Positions 1 through 6,731 of a DNA stretch of 11,445 nucleotides are shown one piece after another. The position numbers and the translations under genes were made by a program. The notes below the pieces were generated by a model. That model saw nothing but the letters and a program-made list of their open reading frames with translations, did no database searches and was not told the DNA's origin. The stretch's first letter is position 1; each line of letters opens with the position of its first letter. This stretch comes from Deltaproteobacteria bacterium. GTDB taxonomy: Bacteria > Bdellovibrionota_F > JAHFAK01. The stretch is taken from contig JAHFAK010000078.1 of assembly GCA_023250585.1 (NCBI GenBank), positions 1-11,445 on the forward strand. Reading direction: 5' to 3'.

Positions 1-93
1 AAGCGGCCTCACGAAGCGTTAAGTCAAATGTCACCTAATGACTTTGCGCATAAATGGGGCTATACAATTGTCTCTTATGTACCCCTGTTTTAG
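1..93 (+). CDS. Transposase C-terminal end (partial, rve/DDE type)
   Basis: The frame is open from the first base and ends at TAG 91-93, giving 30 residues. It begins KRPHEALSQMSPNDFAHK, which matches the closing motif of rve-type (integrase-core, DDE) transposases of the IS3 and IS481 families, usually written RPHEALG-x2-TP-x2-F/Y. The catalytic DDE residues lie upstream, outside the window. The gene belongs to the insertion sequence whose right end follows immediately. The window is too short to choose between IS3 and IS481. Confidence 0.75.
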   Translation, partial: KRPHEALSQMSPNDFAHKWGYTIVSYVPLF

Positions 94-118
94 TGTTCGA
101 AAAATCGGGTACTTGACA
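1..118 (+). mobile_element. Right end of an insertion sequence (partial)
   Basis: The transposase tail stops 25 bp before a likely IS terminus. Read inward from position 118 on the minus strand, the end starts TGTCAAGTACCCGATTTTTC, with the 5'-TG terminal dinucleotide expected for IS3/IS481 elements. Homology to a sigma-54 activator begins a few bases later. The boundary at 118 is inferred because the left end and target duplication are not in the window. The terminus contains TTGACA (113-118), a -35-like hexamer pointing outward, but the nearest TATATT (141-146) is 22 bp away, so I do not claim a hybrid promoter. Confidence 0.6.
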
Positions 119-122
119 CTCC

Positions 123-1043
123 ATGCTTTCTCATCTCAACTATATTAAAGATAATGAGGCGATAAATGTTCTCATTACGGGAGAATCGGGTGTGGGTAAA
201 GAGTTGATTGCTCGATACATTCATGGGCTGAGTAAAAAAGGCCGACCATTTATTGTGGTTAATTGTGCTGCAATCCCGAATACTCTTATTGAGTCAGTCT
301 TATTTGGCCACAAGAAAGGATCATTTACCGGAGCTCATGAGGATCGCAGTGGTAAATTTGAACTTGCTCATGGTGGGGACGTATTTTTGGATGAAGTCAG
401 TACCCTCAGTGAAGAAATGCAAACACGTTTTTTACGAGTGCTGCAAGAAGGAGAGATAGAACGTATTGGATCACATACTACACGAAAGGTACAATTTCGA
501 GTTATCGCAGCGACAAATGAAGATCTCGACGATCTTGTTACGGCAAAAAAATTTCGTCTTGATCTCTATCATCGGTTACGAGGATTTTCCATGGTAATTC
601 CTCCACTACGGGAACGCATAAAAGATATCGATCTTTTGATTGATCATTATATTAAAAACACTGACATAAAACTTACTGAAGAAGTACGCAAAGTATTTCG
701 AGGATACTCATGGCCAGGAAATGTGAGGGAGCTTAAGAATTTCATGAAGACAATTATAGCACTCAAAAAGAAAGGAAAGGTATTGCTGTCTGATCTTCCC
801 GTGCAGTTTACCTCACATAAAGAAGCGGCTCTTTCCTTTGAAAAATTCTATGATGAGCTTTTTGAAAAGGCTAAAGAGCAAGGCTTAAAGGTAGTCCTCG
901 ACGATATAGAGAAAGCTATTCTTGAACAAGCATTACGTACAACCAAGAATCAATTAGATTGTGCTCAATTAATAAAAACATCCCCACCAACAGTCTCAAG
1001 ACGAATTAAAGAATTTGGATTACGTAAAATATTGCACAACTGA
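123..1043 (+). CDS. Sigma-54 activator (bEBP), N-terminally truncated by IS
   Basis: This is a bacterial enhancer-binding protein that would remodel the sigma-54 RNA polymerase closed complex by ATP hydrolysis. Visible motifs are Walker A GESGVGKE (20-27), the sigma-54-contacting loop GSFTGA (66-71; the usual GAFTGA with A to S), Walker B VFLDEV (87-92), FRLDLYHRL (144-152), PPLRER (160-165), and the sensor II motif WPGNVREL (197-204). A Fis-like helix-turn-helix lies near 275-300 and ends RRIKEFGL. Full-length NtrC-class proteins carry a receiver, GAF or PAS domain of over 100 residues first. Here the frame hits a stop at 114-116, inside the IS end, and the ATG aligns with the Met about 20 residues before Walker A. 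The regulatory domain and the first few AAA+ residues are therefore missing. Ribosome-binding sequence at ATG 123 is weak, so expression is uncertain. It lies just upstream of a sigma-54 promoter and is the probable cognate activator. Confidence 0.85.
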   Translation: MLSHLNYIKDNEAINVLITGESGVGKELIARYIHGLSKKGRPFIVVNCAAIPNTLIESVLFGHKKGSFTGAHEDRSGKFELAHGGDVFLDEVSTLSEEMQTRFLRVLQEGEIERIGSHTTRKVQFRVIAATNEDLDDLVTAKKFRLDLYHRLRGFSMVIPPLRERIKDIDLLIDHYIKNTDIKLTEEVRKVFRGYSWPGNVRELKNFMKTIIALKKKGKVLLSDLPVQFTSHKEAALSFEKFYDELFEKAKEQGLKVVLDDIEKAILEQALRTTKNQLDCAQLIKTSPPTVSRRIKEFGLRKILHN

Positions 1044-1050
1044 ATACAAA

Positions 1051-1066
1051 ATTTCAGGAATGAAAT
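1051..1066. promoter_or_regulatory. Palindrome, possible activator binding site (UAS)
   Basis: ATTTCA-GGAA-TGAAAT is a perfect 6-bp inverted repeat with a 4-bp centre, about 100 bp upstream of the -24 element. That is a normal distance for an enhancer site of a sigma-54 activator. A weaker related pair (ATTTCA 1143-1148, TGAATT 1155-1160) flanks the promoter. Site identity is inference. No T-run follows, so it is not a convincing terminator for the activator gene. Confidence 0.35.
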
Positions 1067-1162
1067 ACTAAGATACATCTTTCAAAATAATGATAATAAC
1101 CCATACATTCTGCAATGCTTGTAATACATGATCCAGAAAGGAATTTCAGTTATATGAATTGT

Positions 1163-1178
1163 TGGCATATGTTTTGCT
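1163..1178 (+). promoter_or_regulatory. Sigma-54 (-24/-12) promoter of the operon
   Basis: TGGCAT (1163-1168), a 5-bp spacer and TTGCT (1174-1178) match the sigma-54 consensus TGGCAC-N5-TTGCW with one deviation. The invariant GG (1164-1165) and GC (1176-1177) are exactly 10 bp apart. It lies directly upstream of the first operon gene and downstream of a sigma-54 activator gene, which strongly supports function. The predicted transcription start is near 1189, only about 6 nt before ATG 1195. The first gene would then have a very short leader, or translation begins at an internal Met codon (1228). Confidence 0.75.
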
Positions 1179-1194
1179 TATATAACGAGGTAGT

Positions 1195-2430
1195 ATGAAA
1201 TTTTTGTCTTTTGATCGTTCAGTACTCATGCTTCTGATTGCACGGGCCTTGAGTTCCTGTGGGTATTTTGCATTGATTGATTTGCTGGCACTTCTCTTTC
1301 TTGAAAGCCCATTTCACTTCTCTGCTGTACAAATAGGAACACTCATAGGACTCTTTGCTCTTATTGATAGAAGTGCTGGACTGTTTTGTGCTTCATTTAT
1401 TTCGGTAAGAACGACAGAGAGATATCATGTACTCGGATTATGCATCTCTGCTTCTTCTTTGTTCTTTTTGTGTATTTCCCATAATTTCTATTTCGTTCTT
1501 CCTATGATGATAACGGTGGGCATAGGAAATTCTCTTCAAGCCCTAACGACAAAAATTTGGATTACTTCACTGACTCATGATAATAATAGAGCAATGGCAT
1601 TTGGGTGGTTTTTCAGAATTGTCAATGCAGCGGCAGCCCTTGTTTCCATTGTTGTTTTTGCCATTCCGTATGCCGAACGAGTTCTCTTGGTTATCGCTGG
1701 AATCGCCGGATGTTATCTTCTCAGTGCCATATTCGTCTTATTCTTTTGTAGCCAAGCTCCCGCAGCTGACGAAAAAATATCACTGAAAATTAAATATAAT
1801 GAATTGTGGAGTATGCTTCAAAACGCATTCCCGTACTGCTTAGTTTTTTTCTTCGCAGTATTTTTCGTTATGCAATTACATATTATTCCATTTTATTTTA
1901 AACAAGAAAGTTCCTTGCCTTCTTTTTTAGGATGGGCACTCGCACTTGATCCTCTTTTAATTGTTCTTTTTCAAGCACAGGCAACTAAAATTTTTCTCTC
2001 GCTAGAAAGAAAAGGATCTTCATTAGGCCTTATTGTTGGCTTTGCTTTTTTCTTCCTTGCCTTTACTATTTTTTCTGCTGTGCCATCAGCATATAAGTTA
2101 TGGCTCTTTATTCCTCTCTTAGCCTGTGGTGAAATGCTTATTACTCCTCATATTGATTATCTTTTAAGCCTAAGGGTACCTCAAAAAACTTTATCCTATG
2201 CATTTGCATTAACTGGCTTAATGTTCTCAGGCGCTCGCTTTGTAGCTGAGGGAGTAGGAATTTTAGCACTAGATTCTCTTGCAAAAAAGAACATGAGCCC
2301 GAACTTGTGGTGGTGGGGTAATGTGGGAATTTTGGGAATAGTTATGGCTTCAATGTATTGGGTTATGAGAAGACAAAAAATAAGAATGTATAAACAAGCC
2401 TTAGCTGAGGCAGGTGTTAGTAATGAGTAA
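1195..2430 (+). CDS. MFS transporter, first gene of the sigma-54 operon
   Basis: This is a 411-residue polytopic inner-membrane protein with about 12 hydrophobic segments and a central hydrophilic break near residues 185-205, which fits the 6+6 layout and length of major facilitator superfamily permeases. The opening resembles drug/metabolite exporters of the MFS_1 type. The loop 2-3 signature is degenerate (around LIDRSAGLF, 54-62), so the substrate cannot be inferred. A weak ribosome-binding sequence (ACGAGG, 1185-1190) precedes ATG 1195. The predicted sigma-54 start falls in that sequence, so the later Met at 1228 is an alternative start. The gene ends 20 bp before the radical SAM gene, which suggests joint transcription. 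A role in exporting the product of the downstream genes is inference; uptake is equally possible. Confidence 0.8.
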   Translation: MKFLSFDRSVLMLLIARALSSCGYFALIDLLALLFLESPFHFSAVQIGTLIGLFALIDRSAGLFCASFISVRTTERYHVLGLCISASSLFFLCISHNFYFVLPMMITVGIGNSLQALTTKIWITSLTHDNNRAMAFGWFFRIVNAAAALVSIVVFAIPYAERVLLVIAGIAGCYLLSAIFVLFFCSQAPAADEKISLKIKYNELWSMLQNAFPYCLVFFFAVFFVMQLHIIPFYFKQESSLPSFLGWALALDPLLIVLFQAQATKIFLSLERKGSSLGLIVGFAFFFLAFTIFSAVPSAYKLWLFIPLLACGEMLITPHIDYLLSLRVPQKTLSYAFALTGLMFSGARFVAEGVGILALDSLAKKNMSPNLWWWGNVGILGIVMASMYWVMRRQKIRMYKQALAEAGVSNE

Positions 2431-2450
2431 GATTATTTTAACAAAACAAT

Positions 2451-3533
2451 ATGAATATTGTTAATTCTACTCTTCAATGGGTATATACTAAAATAGTACC
2501 GGATATTAATAGAGATGCAACTATCTTAGGTATCCAATTAGATATTACGAATGCTTGCAATCTTACGTGCGATCATTGCTATCATGTCCATCATAAAAAC
2601 CATGGGGCACTGACATTTGACCAGTGGGTTAATGTCTTAGACCAGTATGAAAGTCTTCTAAAAAAATTACATATGTTACCACAAATAACATTATGTGGAG
2701 GAGAACCTTTACTGTGTCTTTTTCTTTTTTCATTAGTAGAAAATATTCGTAAACGGTTTAGTAATTGTACTATTAATTTGCTTAGTAATGGAACTGTAAT
2801 TACTCCAAAAATTGCAGAGCAACTCAAAAAATATGCGATTCATGTTCAAATAAGTTTAGATGGCCCTGACTCTTTAAGGCATGATTCTATTCGCGGTAAA
2901 GGAAGTTTTGATAAAGCTCTCGAGGGTTGTCTGATTCTCAAGACACATTATGTTTCTTTTCATCACCAGGCAGTTTTGAGTAAACGTACTGCTCCATGGA
3001 TTTCTGATTTCTTCAAACTTCCTTCTATTACAGGAGCTCGCGAAATGGATTTTACTCGACTTATTGTAGAAGGTCATGCAAAAAAATTAGGTATTCTCGG
3101 CGAGGATTATCCTCTCGAAGGATTAGAGTTAAAGCGAGCATTACAGAATATTCTCTATTATTCAAAAACGACAAAAATTCCCACAAAGACATCAGGCCCC
3201 TTATGGTATCTTATTGATTCTACACTTGGCTCTCCCAGTAATTTTGGTTTTGGTATGGTAATTGGATATCGTGGAGAATTTAAGGTTTCAAGCAGAATAT
3301 CAATGAGTCTTGGCAATGTTTTAGAAGAAGGATTAGAAAAATTATTTCTTAAACATCATGTAATGAAACGCTTACGCCGTGGAAAAATAGAAGGCTGTGG
3401 ACCTTGTGTGTATTTTAGGCAATGTAGAGGAAACCGTAATGCAAGCTACGCTGCCTATGGCCATTTATTTGGGCCAGATCCTGGATGTTGGGTTTTAAAC
3501 AAGAATGATAATCAATTAATGGAGATCCAATGA
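2451..3533 (+). CDS. Radical SAM enzyme with reduced SPASM-like C-terminus
   Basis: The [4Fe-4S]/SAM-binding motif is CNLTCDHCY, with C36, C40 and C43, followed by GGEP (83-86), which contacts the SAM methionine. The segment ISLDGPD (134-140) is typical of the partial TIM barrel of SPASM-type members. The C-terminus has C316-x2-C319-x5-C325 and C346, a SPASM/twitch-like auxiliary cluster site. The CX3C partner after C325 is N329, and the earlier SPASM cysteine next to LGNV (287-290) is absent, so probably only one auxiliary cluster binds. SPASM enzymes modify ribosomal peptides or activate other proteins. The nearby 46-residue peptide gene makes peptide modification possible, but that peptide has no Cys. 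No clear Shine-Dalgarno precedes ATG 2451, and an in-frame TAA at 2439-2441 rules out an upstream extension. Its stop overlaps the next start (ATGA, 3530-3533). Confidence 0.85.
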   Translation: MNIVNSTLQWVYTKIVPDINRDATILGIQLDITNACNLTCDHCYHVHHKNHGALTFDQWVNVLDQYESLLKKLHMLPQITLCGGEPLLCLFLFSLVENIRKRFSNCTINLLSNGTVITPKIAEQLKKYAIHVQISLDGPDSLRHDSIRGKGSFDKALEGCLILKTHYVSFHHQAVLSKRTAPWISDFFKLPSITGAREMDFTRLIVEGHAKKLGILGEDYPLEGLELKRALQNILYYSKTTKIPTKTSGPLWYLIDSTLGSPSNFGFGMVIGYRGEFKVSSRISMSLGNVLEEGLEKLFLKHHVMKRLRRGKIEGCGPCVYFRQCRGNRNASYAAYGHLFGPDPGCWVLNKNDNQLMEIQ

Positions 3534-5083
3534 AAACAAGAAATATTGTATTAATAAGCAGTATTGTATTTGCTTGTATTTCGTTTTTGATAGTAAAGGA
3601 GCATTTTATGAATCTGAAAAAAAAGAAGTCTCAATCCGTTACATTAGCTATCCCTGCAGCTTGGGGATCATTAAATCCTCCAGAATTAACCACGTATTCA
3701 GCATCGGAAATTGTATGGAATGTTTTCGAACCATTAGTAGCTTACGATCTACATGGAAATTTAGTACCTAAAGTAGCACTATCATGGAAAGTTTCTGATG
3801 ACTTACGGGTATATACCTTTATCTTAGATACTAAGCGAAAATTTTCAGATGGGACACATTTAACTGCAAGTATCGTTAAACAAGCATTTGAACACTCGTT
3901 AAAAGTCGTACCTGAGAGTTACAATCAAACTACAGTGGATCTTATGTATCGACTTGAAGGTTTTGAAGAATTTTCAAAAATTAAAACTCTCTCTGGTATT
4001 GTTGTTCAAGGAGAAGACACTGTTATTATGAAGTTTAAAACTCCTTTACGTCAAACCTTGCAATTTCTAACAGGAATAAGGTTTGGAATTTATATTATAG
4101 ATCATAACGGAAAATATCTTGGTACAGGAAGTTACTCGATTGAAAAGGCAACAGACAATGAAGTTATCCTTATGGTAAATCCATTCGCTGAAGAAAAATC
4201 ATCATTTTCACAAGTACGAATTATTGGATTAGAAACTTATGAATTGAATAGTGCTCTTAATCAACAGAAAGCGGATATTTTTTGGACTGTCGATCCTGAA
4301 TTTTTAGACAATCTTAAAGAAACGGTAGGATATATAACGTATTCTGGATCCATTGCCGGACATTCAGTAATAGCTATCAATGGTACTGAAGGCAAAATTT
4401 TTTCTAACAAAAAATTGCGTCAGGCACTACAGTATCTGATTATTAAAGAATATATGCCCCAACTGACTCGGTATTTTGATTCTTCTAGGTTCATTTTAGA
4501 TCCTCAATACTTATCAAGTTTACAGATAGGACGACTATCCCAAGATAAAGTTGATACCTTGATTAATCAAGGGAAGGAATGGGTTACAGATCTGATTAGA
4601 GCTTCTCAATCTCAACCAATTCATTTTCCTTTAAAAGGAACTAAAGACAAAGTACTTGTCGAAATGTTGAAAAAGAAAGGAGTTCGGATAGAAACATCTG
4701 ACGCATTTCTTACTACCAAAGAATTACTAAATTTAGTTTATAAAACACATAATTATGATTTGGTATCTTGGAGAACAGGATTCGGTTCTTCTGATCCTGA
4801 TGGTTTATACCATACTCTAGGTAAGTATGGTGCTATTAGCACACCGCCTATGGGACGTTATAAAGTTTGGCAAGTTTTAGAAGAAGGAAGAACTCTTGTA
4901 GACCTTGAGCAGATGAATCAAGTTTACATTCAATTATCTCAAGCTATTTTAGAAGAAGTTCCTACTATACATTTGGGCTATTGTAGACCTTTTGTCTTTT
5001 ATAATACTCAGAAGGTCAAAATTACAAATCAATCTCTCAATAGTTTAACATTTCATTTGTCGATGTTTGAACCAATATTATAA
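3530..5083 (+). CDS. Oligopeptide-type solute-binding protein 1 (SBP_bac_5)
   Basis: The 517-residue protein has the start of an OppA/DppA-type domain: a VTLAIPAAWGSLNPP strand, then EPLVAYDLHGNLVPKVALSW and the family signature KFSDGTHLTA. The late motif SSDPDGLYHTLGKYG is also typical. These proteins bind peptides or nickel-type ligands outside the cytoplasmic membrane and usually hand them to an ABC permease, but none is encoded here. Residues 5-23 form one hydrophobic segment followed by basic residues (LKKKK), which reads as an uncleaved membrane anchor. The C16 context VFAC is a poor lipobox. A second start at M27 (3608) with its own Shine-Dalgarno would give a soluble 491-residue form. 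The gene overlaps the radical SAM gene by 4 bp and is followed 9 bp later by its paralogue in the same frame. A sensory role with the downstream kinase is inference. Confidence 0.85.
   Translation: MKTRNIVLISSIVFACISFLIVKEHFMNLKKKKSQSVTLAIPAAWGSLNPPELTTYSASEIVWNVFEPLVAYDLHGNLVPKVALSWKVSDDLRVYTFILDTKRKFSDGTHLTASIVKQAFEHSLKVVPESYNQTTVDLMYRLEGFEEFSKIKTLSGIVVQGEDTVIMKFKTPLRQTLQFLTGIRFGIYIIDHNGKYLGTGSYSIEKATDNEVILMVNPFAEEKSSFSQVRIIGLETYELNSALNQQKADIFWTVDPEFLDNLKETVGYITYSGSIAGHSVIAINGTEGKIFSNKKLRQALQYLIIKEYMPQLTRYFDSSRFILDPQYLSSLQIGRLSQDKVDTLINQGKEWVTDLIRASQSQPIHFPLKGTKDKVLVEMLKKKGVRIETSDAFLTTKELLNLVYKTHNYDLVSWRTGFGSSDPDGLYHTLGKYGAISTPPMGRYKVWQVLEEGRTLVDLEQMNQVYIQLSQAILEEVPTIHLGYCRPFVFYNTQKVKITNQSLNSLTFHLSMFEPIL
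3595..3610 (+). promoter_or_regulatory. Internal ribosome-binding site and start in SBP 1
   Basis: AAAGGAG (3595-3601) sits 6 nt before ATG 3608, which is codon 27 of the 517-codon frame. This is a stronger site than the GGAG before ATG 3530. Initiation here would skip the membrane segment and yield a protein starting MNLKKKKSQ, closely matching the signal-less start of the paralogue downstream. Use of this start is inferred from sequence only. Confidence 0.5.
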
Positions 5084-5092
5084 GGAAAGTCT

Positions 5093-6556
5093 ATGGATAC
5101 CAAAAATGAATTTCTTACACTTGCTGTTCCCTCCGCATGGGGTCCTTTAACCCCACCCGAGCAGTGCACCTATGCAGCCTCAGAAATTTTAGGAAATGTC
5201 TTCGAAACATTAGTTGCCTATGATCTATATGGAAATTTAATACCTCAATTAGCTCAATCTTGGAAAGTATCGCCAGATTTGTGTGTATATACATTTACTC
5301 TTAATATAAAACGAAAATTTTCCGATGGGACACCTCTTACAGCAAAAATTATAAAAAAAGCATTTGAGCATGCCTTAACAGTTTCACCTACAAGCCATAA
5401 TCAAAGCGCCCTCGATCTTTTTTATCGACTCGAAGGCTTTGAAGAATTTCAGACAACCAAGTCACTGCGAGGGATTGAGATCCCAACAAAAGATACTTTT
5501 GTAATGAAGTTTAAGACTCCACTCCGACAAGCGTTAACTTTTTTAACGGGAATCAGATATGGAATTTACATAATTAATACAAAAGGGACTTACCTTGGGA
5601 CAGGGAGCTATGTGTTCGATAAAGTATCTGATCAGGAGGTTCTATTATCTGCAAATACCCATGCTCAAGAGCCACCCGCATTTCCTAAAGCTCGCATTAT
5701 TGGATTAGAAACGGCTGAGTTCGGCCCTGCTATAAAAGAACATAAAGCCGATGTCTTTTGGACTGTTGATCCAGAAAAGTTTTTGGATAAAAAGGAAGAA
5801 AATTTACAGCATACTCAAACTTCCGGATCAGTTGCAGCGCATGCTATTATTGCAGTAAATGGCATGAATGGAAGAATCTTTTCCGATCAAAAATTACGTC
5901 AAGCATTACAATATCTTATTGTTCGAGAAAGTTCATCAATCCACAAAGACTATTTTGATCTTTCACGTGTTACCTTAGATTCTCAATATTTGCTACCTTT
6001 ACAGCCAGGTAGATTATCACAGAACGAGGTAAATAAAATTATAGAGGTTGGGAAAGAGTGGGTTCCCCTACTTATTAAAGCTTCACAGGAAAAACCCGTT
6101 TATTTTCCTTTAAGAAATGAAAAAGATAAAATAATGACAGAAATGTTACAGAAAGAAGGGATAAGCATCAAAACATCTCATATGATTCTCTCAACTAAAG
6201 AAGCACTTCACTTAATTTATAAAACGCATGATTATGATTTAATATCATGGCGCATTGGATTCGGATCGATTGATCCTGATAGTATATATCATGCTTTAGG
6301 TCAATATGGTGCTATTAGTACTCCGCCTATAGGACGTCCTCGTGTTTGGATGTATCTCGAAGAAGGGAGATCGACAACTAACATAGAGAAATTAAATGAA
6401 ATATATACTCAACTATCGTATGCAATACTCGAAGAAATCCCAGCAGTTCATGTGGGATATTGTAGACCATTTATATTTTTCAACTCGGATAATATTAAAA
6501 TGAATATTCAAAGATTAAATAATATAAGATTTCATTTAGGCGTACTTAATCATTAA
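5093..6556 (+). CDS. Oligopeptide-type solute-binding protein 2, no signal sequence
   Basis: This 487-residue paralogue of the preceding gene aligns with it almost end to end, with shared blocks such as KRKFSDGT, YRLEGFEEF, MKFKTPLRQ, DIFWTVDPE/DVFWTVDPE and YGAISTPP; by eye more than half the residues are identical. It is a tandem duplication within the SBP_bac_5 (OppA-like) family. Translation starts MDTKNEFLTLAVPSAWG, directly at the mature domain, with no signal peptide or membrane anchor. The start is fixed by an AAGGAAAG ribosome-binding site and by the in-frame stop of the previous gene at 5081-5083. Unless exported another way, this binding protein would be cytoplasmic, which is unusual for the family. 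No ABC permease or ATPase gene is present in the window. Confidence 0.85.
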   Translation: MDTKNEFLTLAVPSAWGPLTPPEQCTYAASEILGNVFETLVAYDLYGNLIPQLAQSWKVSPDLCVYTFTLNIKRKFSDGTPLTAKIIKKAFEHALTVSPTSHNQSALDLFYRLEGFEEFQTTKSLRGIEIPTKDTFVMKFKTPLRQALTFLTGIRYGIYIINTKGTYLGTGSYVFDKVSDQEVLLSANTHAQEPPAFPKARIIGLETAEFGPAIKEHKADVFWTVDPEKFLDKKEENLQHTQTSGSVAAHAIIAVNGMNGRIFSDQKLRQALQYLIVRESSSIHKDYFDLSRVTLDSQYLLPLQPGRLSQNEVNKIIEVGKEWVPLLIKASQEKPVYFPLRNEKDKIMTEMLQKEGISIKTSHMILSTKEALHLIYKTHDYDLISWRIGFGSIDPDSIYHALGQYGAISTPPIGRPRVWMYLEEGRSTTNIEKLNEIYTQLSYAILEEIPAVHVGYCRPFIFFNSDNIKMNIQRLNNIRFHLGVLNH

Positions 6557-6565
6557 TTTATTAGG

Positions 6566-6574
6566 AAAGGAGGT
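6566..6574 (+). promoter_or_regulatory. Very strong Shine-Dalgarno of the 46-codon gene
   Basis: AAAGGAGGT is essentially a perfect anti-16S complement, placed 4 nt before ATG 6579. It is the strongest ribosome-binding site in the plus-strand operon, which suggests that the small protein is made in larger amounts than its neighbours. Confidence 0.75.
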
Positions 6575-6578
6575 AAAG

Positions 6579-6719
6579 ATGAAAAAACGAATGAAAATGC
6601 TGTTAATCTTAGTTCTCACTCTCATTCCTATCGGCTCCGTAGCCTTGAAAGCACAGATTATTGCAGCAGGCATTAATGAAAATGGAAGGCCTGTATCTTT
6701 TGATGAAGAAAGTGGTTAA
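6579..6719 (+). CDS. 46-residue secreted-peptide-like protein, candidate signal peptide precursor
   Basis: I recognise no family. The protein has a basic start MKKRMK, a hydrophobic core at about residues 7-23 (including LLILVLTLIPIG) and a polar tail ending NGRPVSFDEESG. That is the layout of a Sec signal peptide plus a short mature peptide. Possible signal peptidase sites are after A22 (S-V-A) or A25 (L-K-A), which would release a 24- or 21-residue, Cys-free, acidic peptide. An outstanding Shine-Dalgarno precedes it. Its stop lies 12 bp before the kinase start and overlaps the kinase ribosome-binding site, suggesting translational coupling. Position between two peptide-binding-protein genes and a membrane kinase suggests a pheromone or kinase ligand (inference). 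Alternatives are a single-pass small membrane protein acting on the kinase, or a substrate of the radical SAM enzyme. Confidence 0.7.
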   Translation: MKKRMKMLLILVLTLIPIGSVALKAQIIAAGINENGRPVSFDEESG

Positions 6720-6731
6720 AGGTACAAGTGT

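Noticed and set aside
113-146. Outward hybrid promoter formed by TTGACA at the IS end
   Set aside because: The nearest -10-like hexamer (TATATT, 141-146) is 22 bp away, too far, and lies inside the activator coding region after its ATG.
1044-1194. Intrinsic terminator after the activator gene
   Set aside because: The only stem (1051-1066) is AT-rich with no following T-run; it fits a protein-binding palindrome better.
2874-3077. Minus-strand frames opposite the radical SAM gene (also 2591-2827)
   Set aside because: They lie opposite confirmed radical SAM motifs, have no ribosome-binding sites and show no recognisable protein features.
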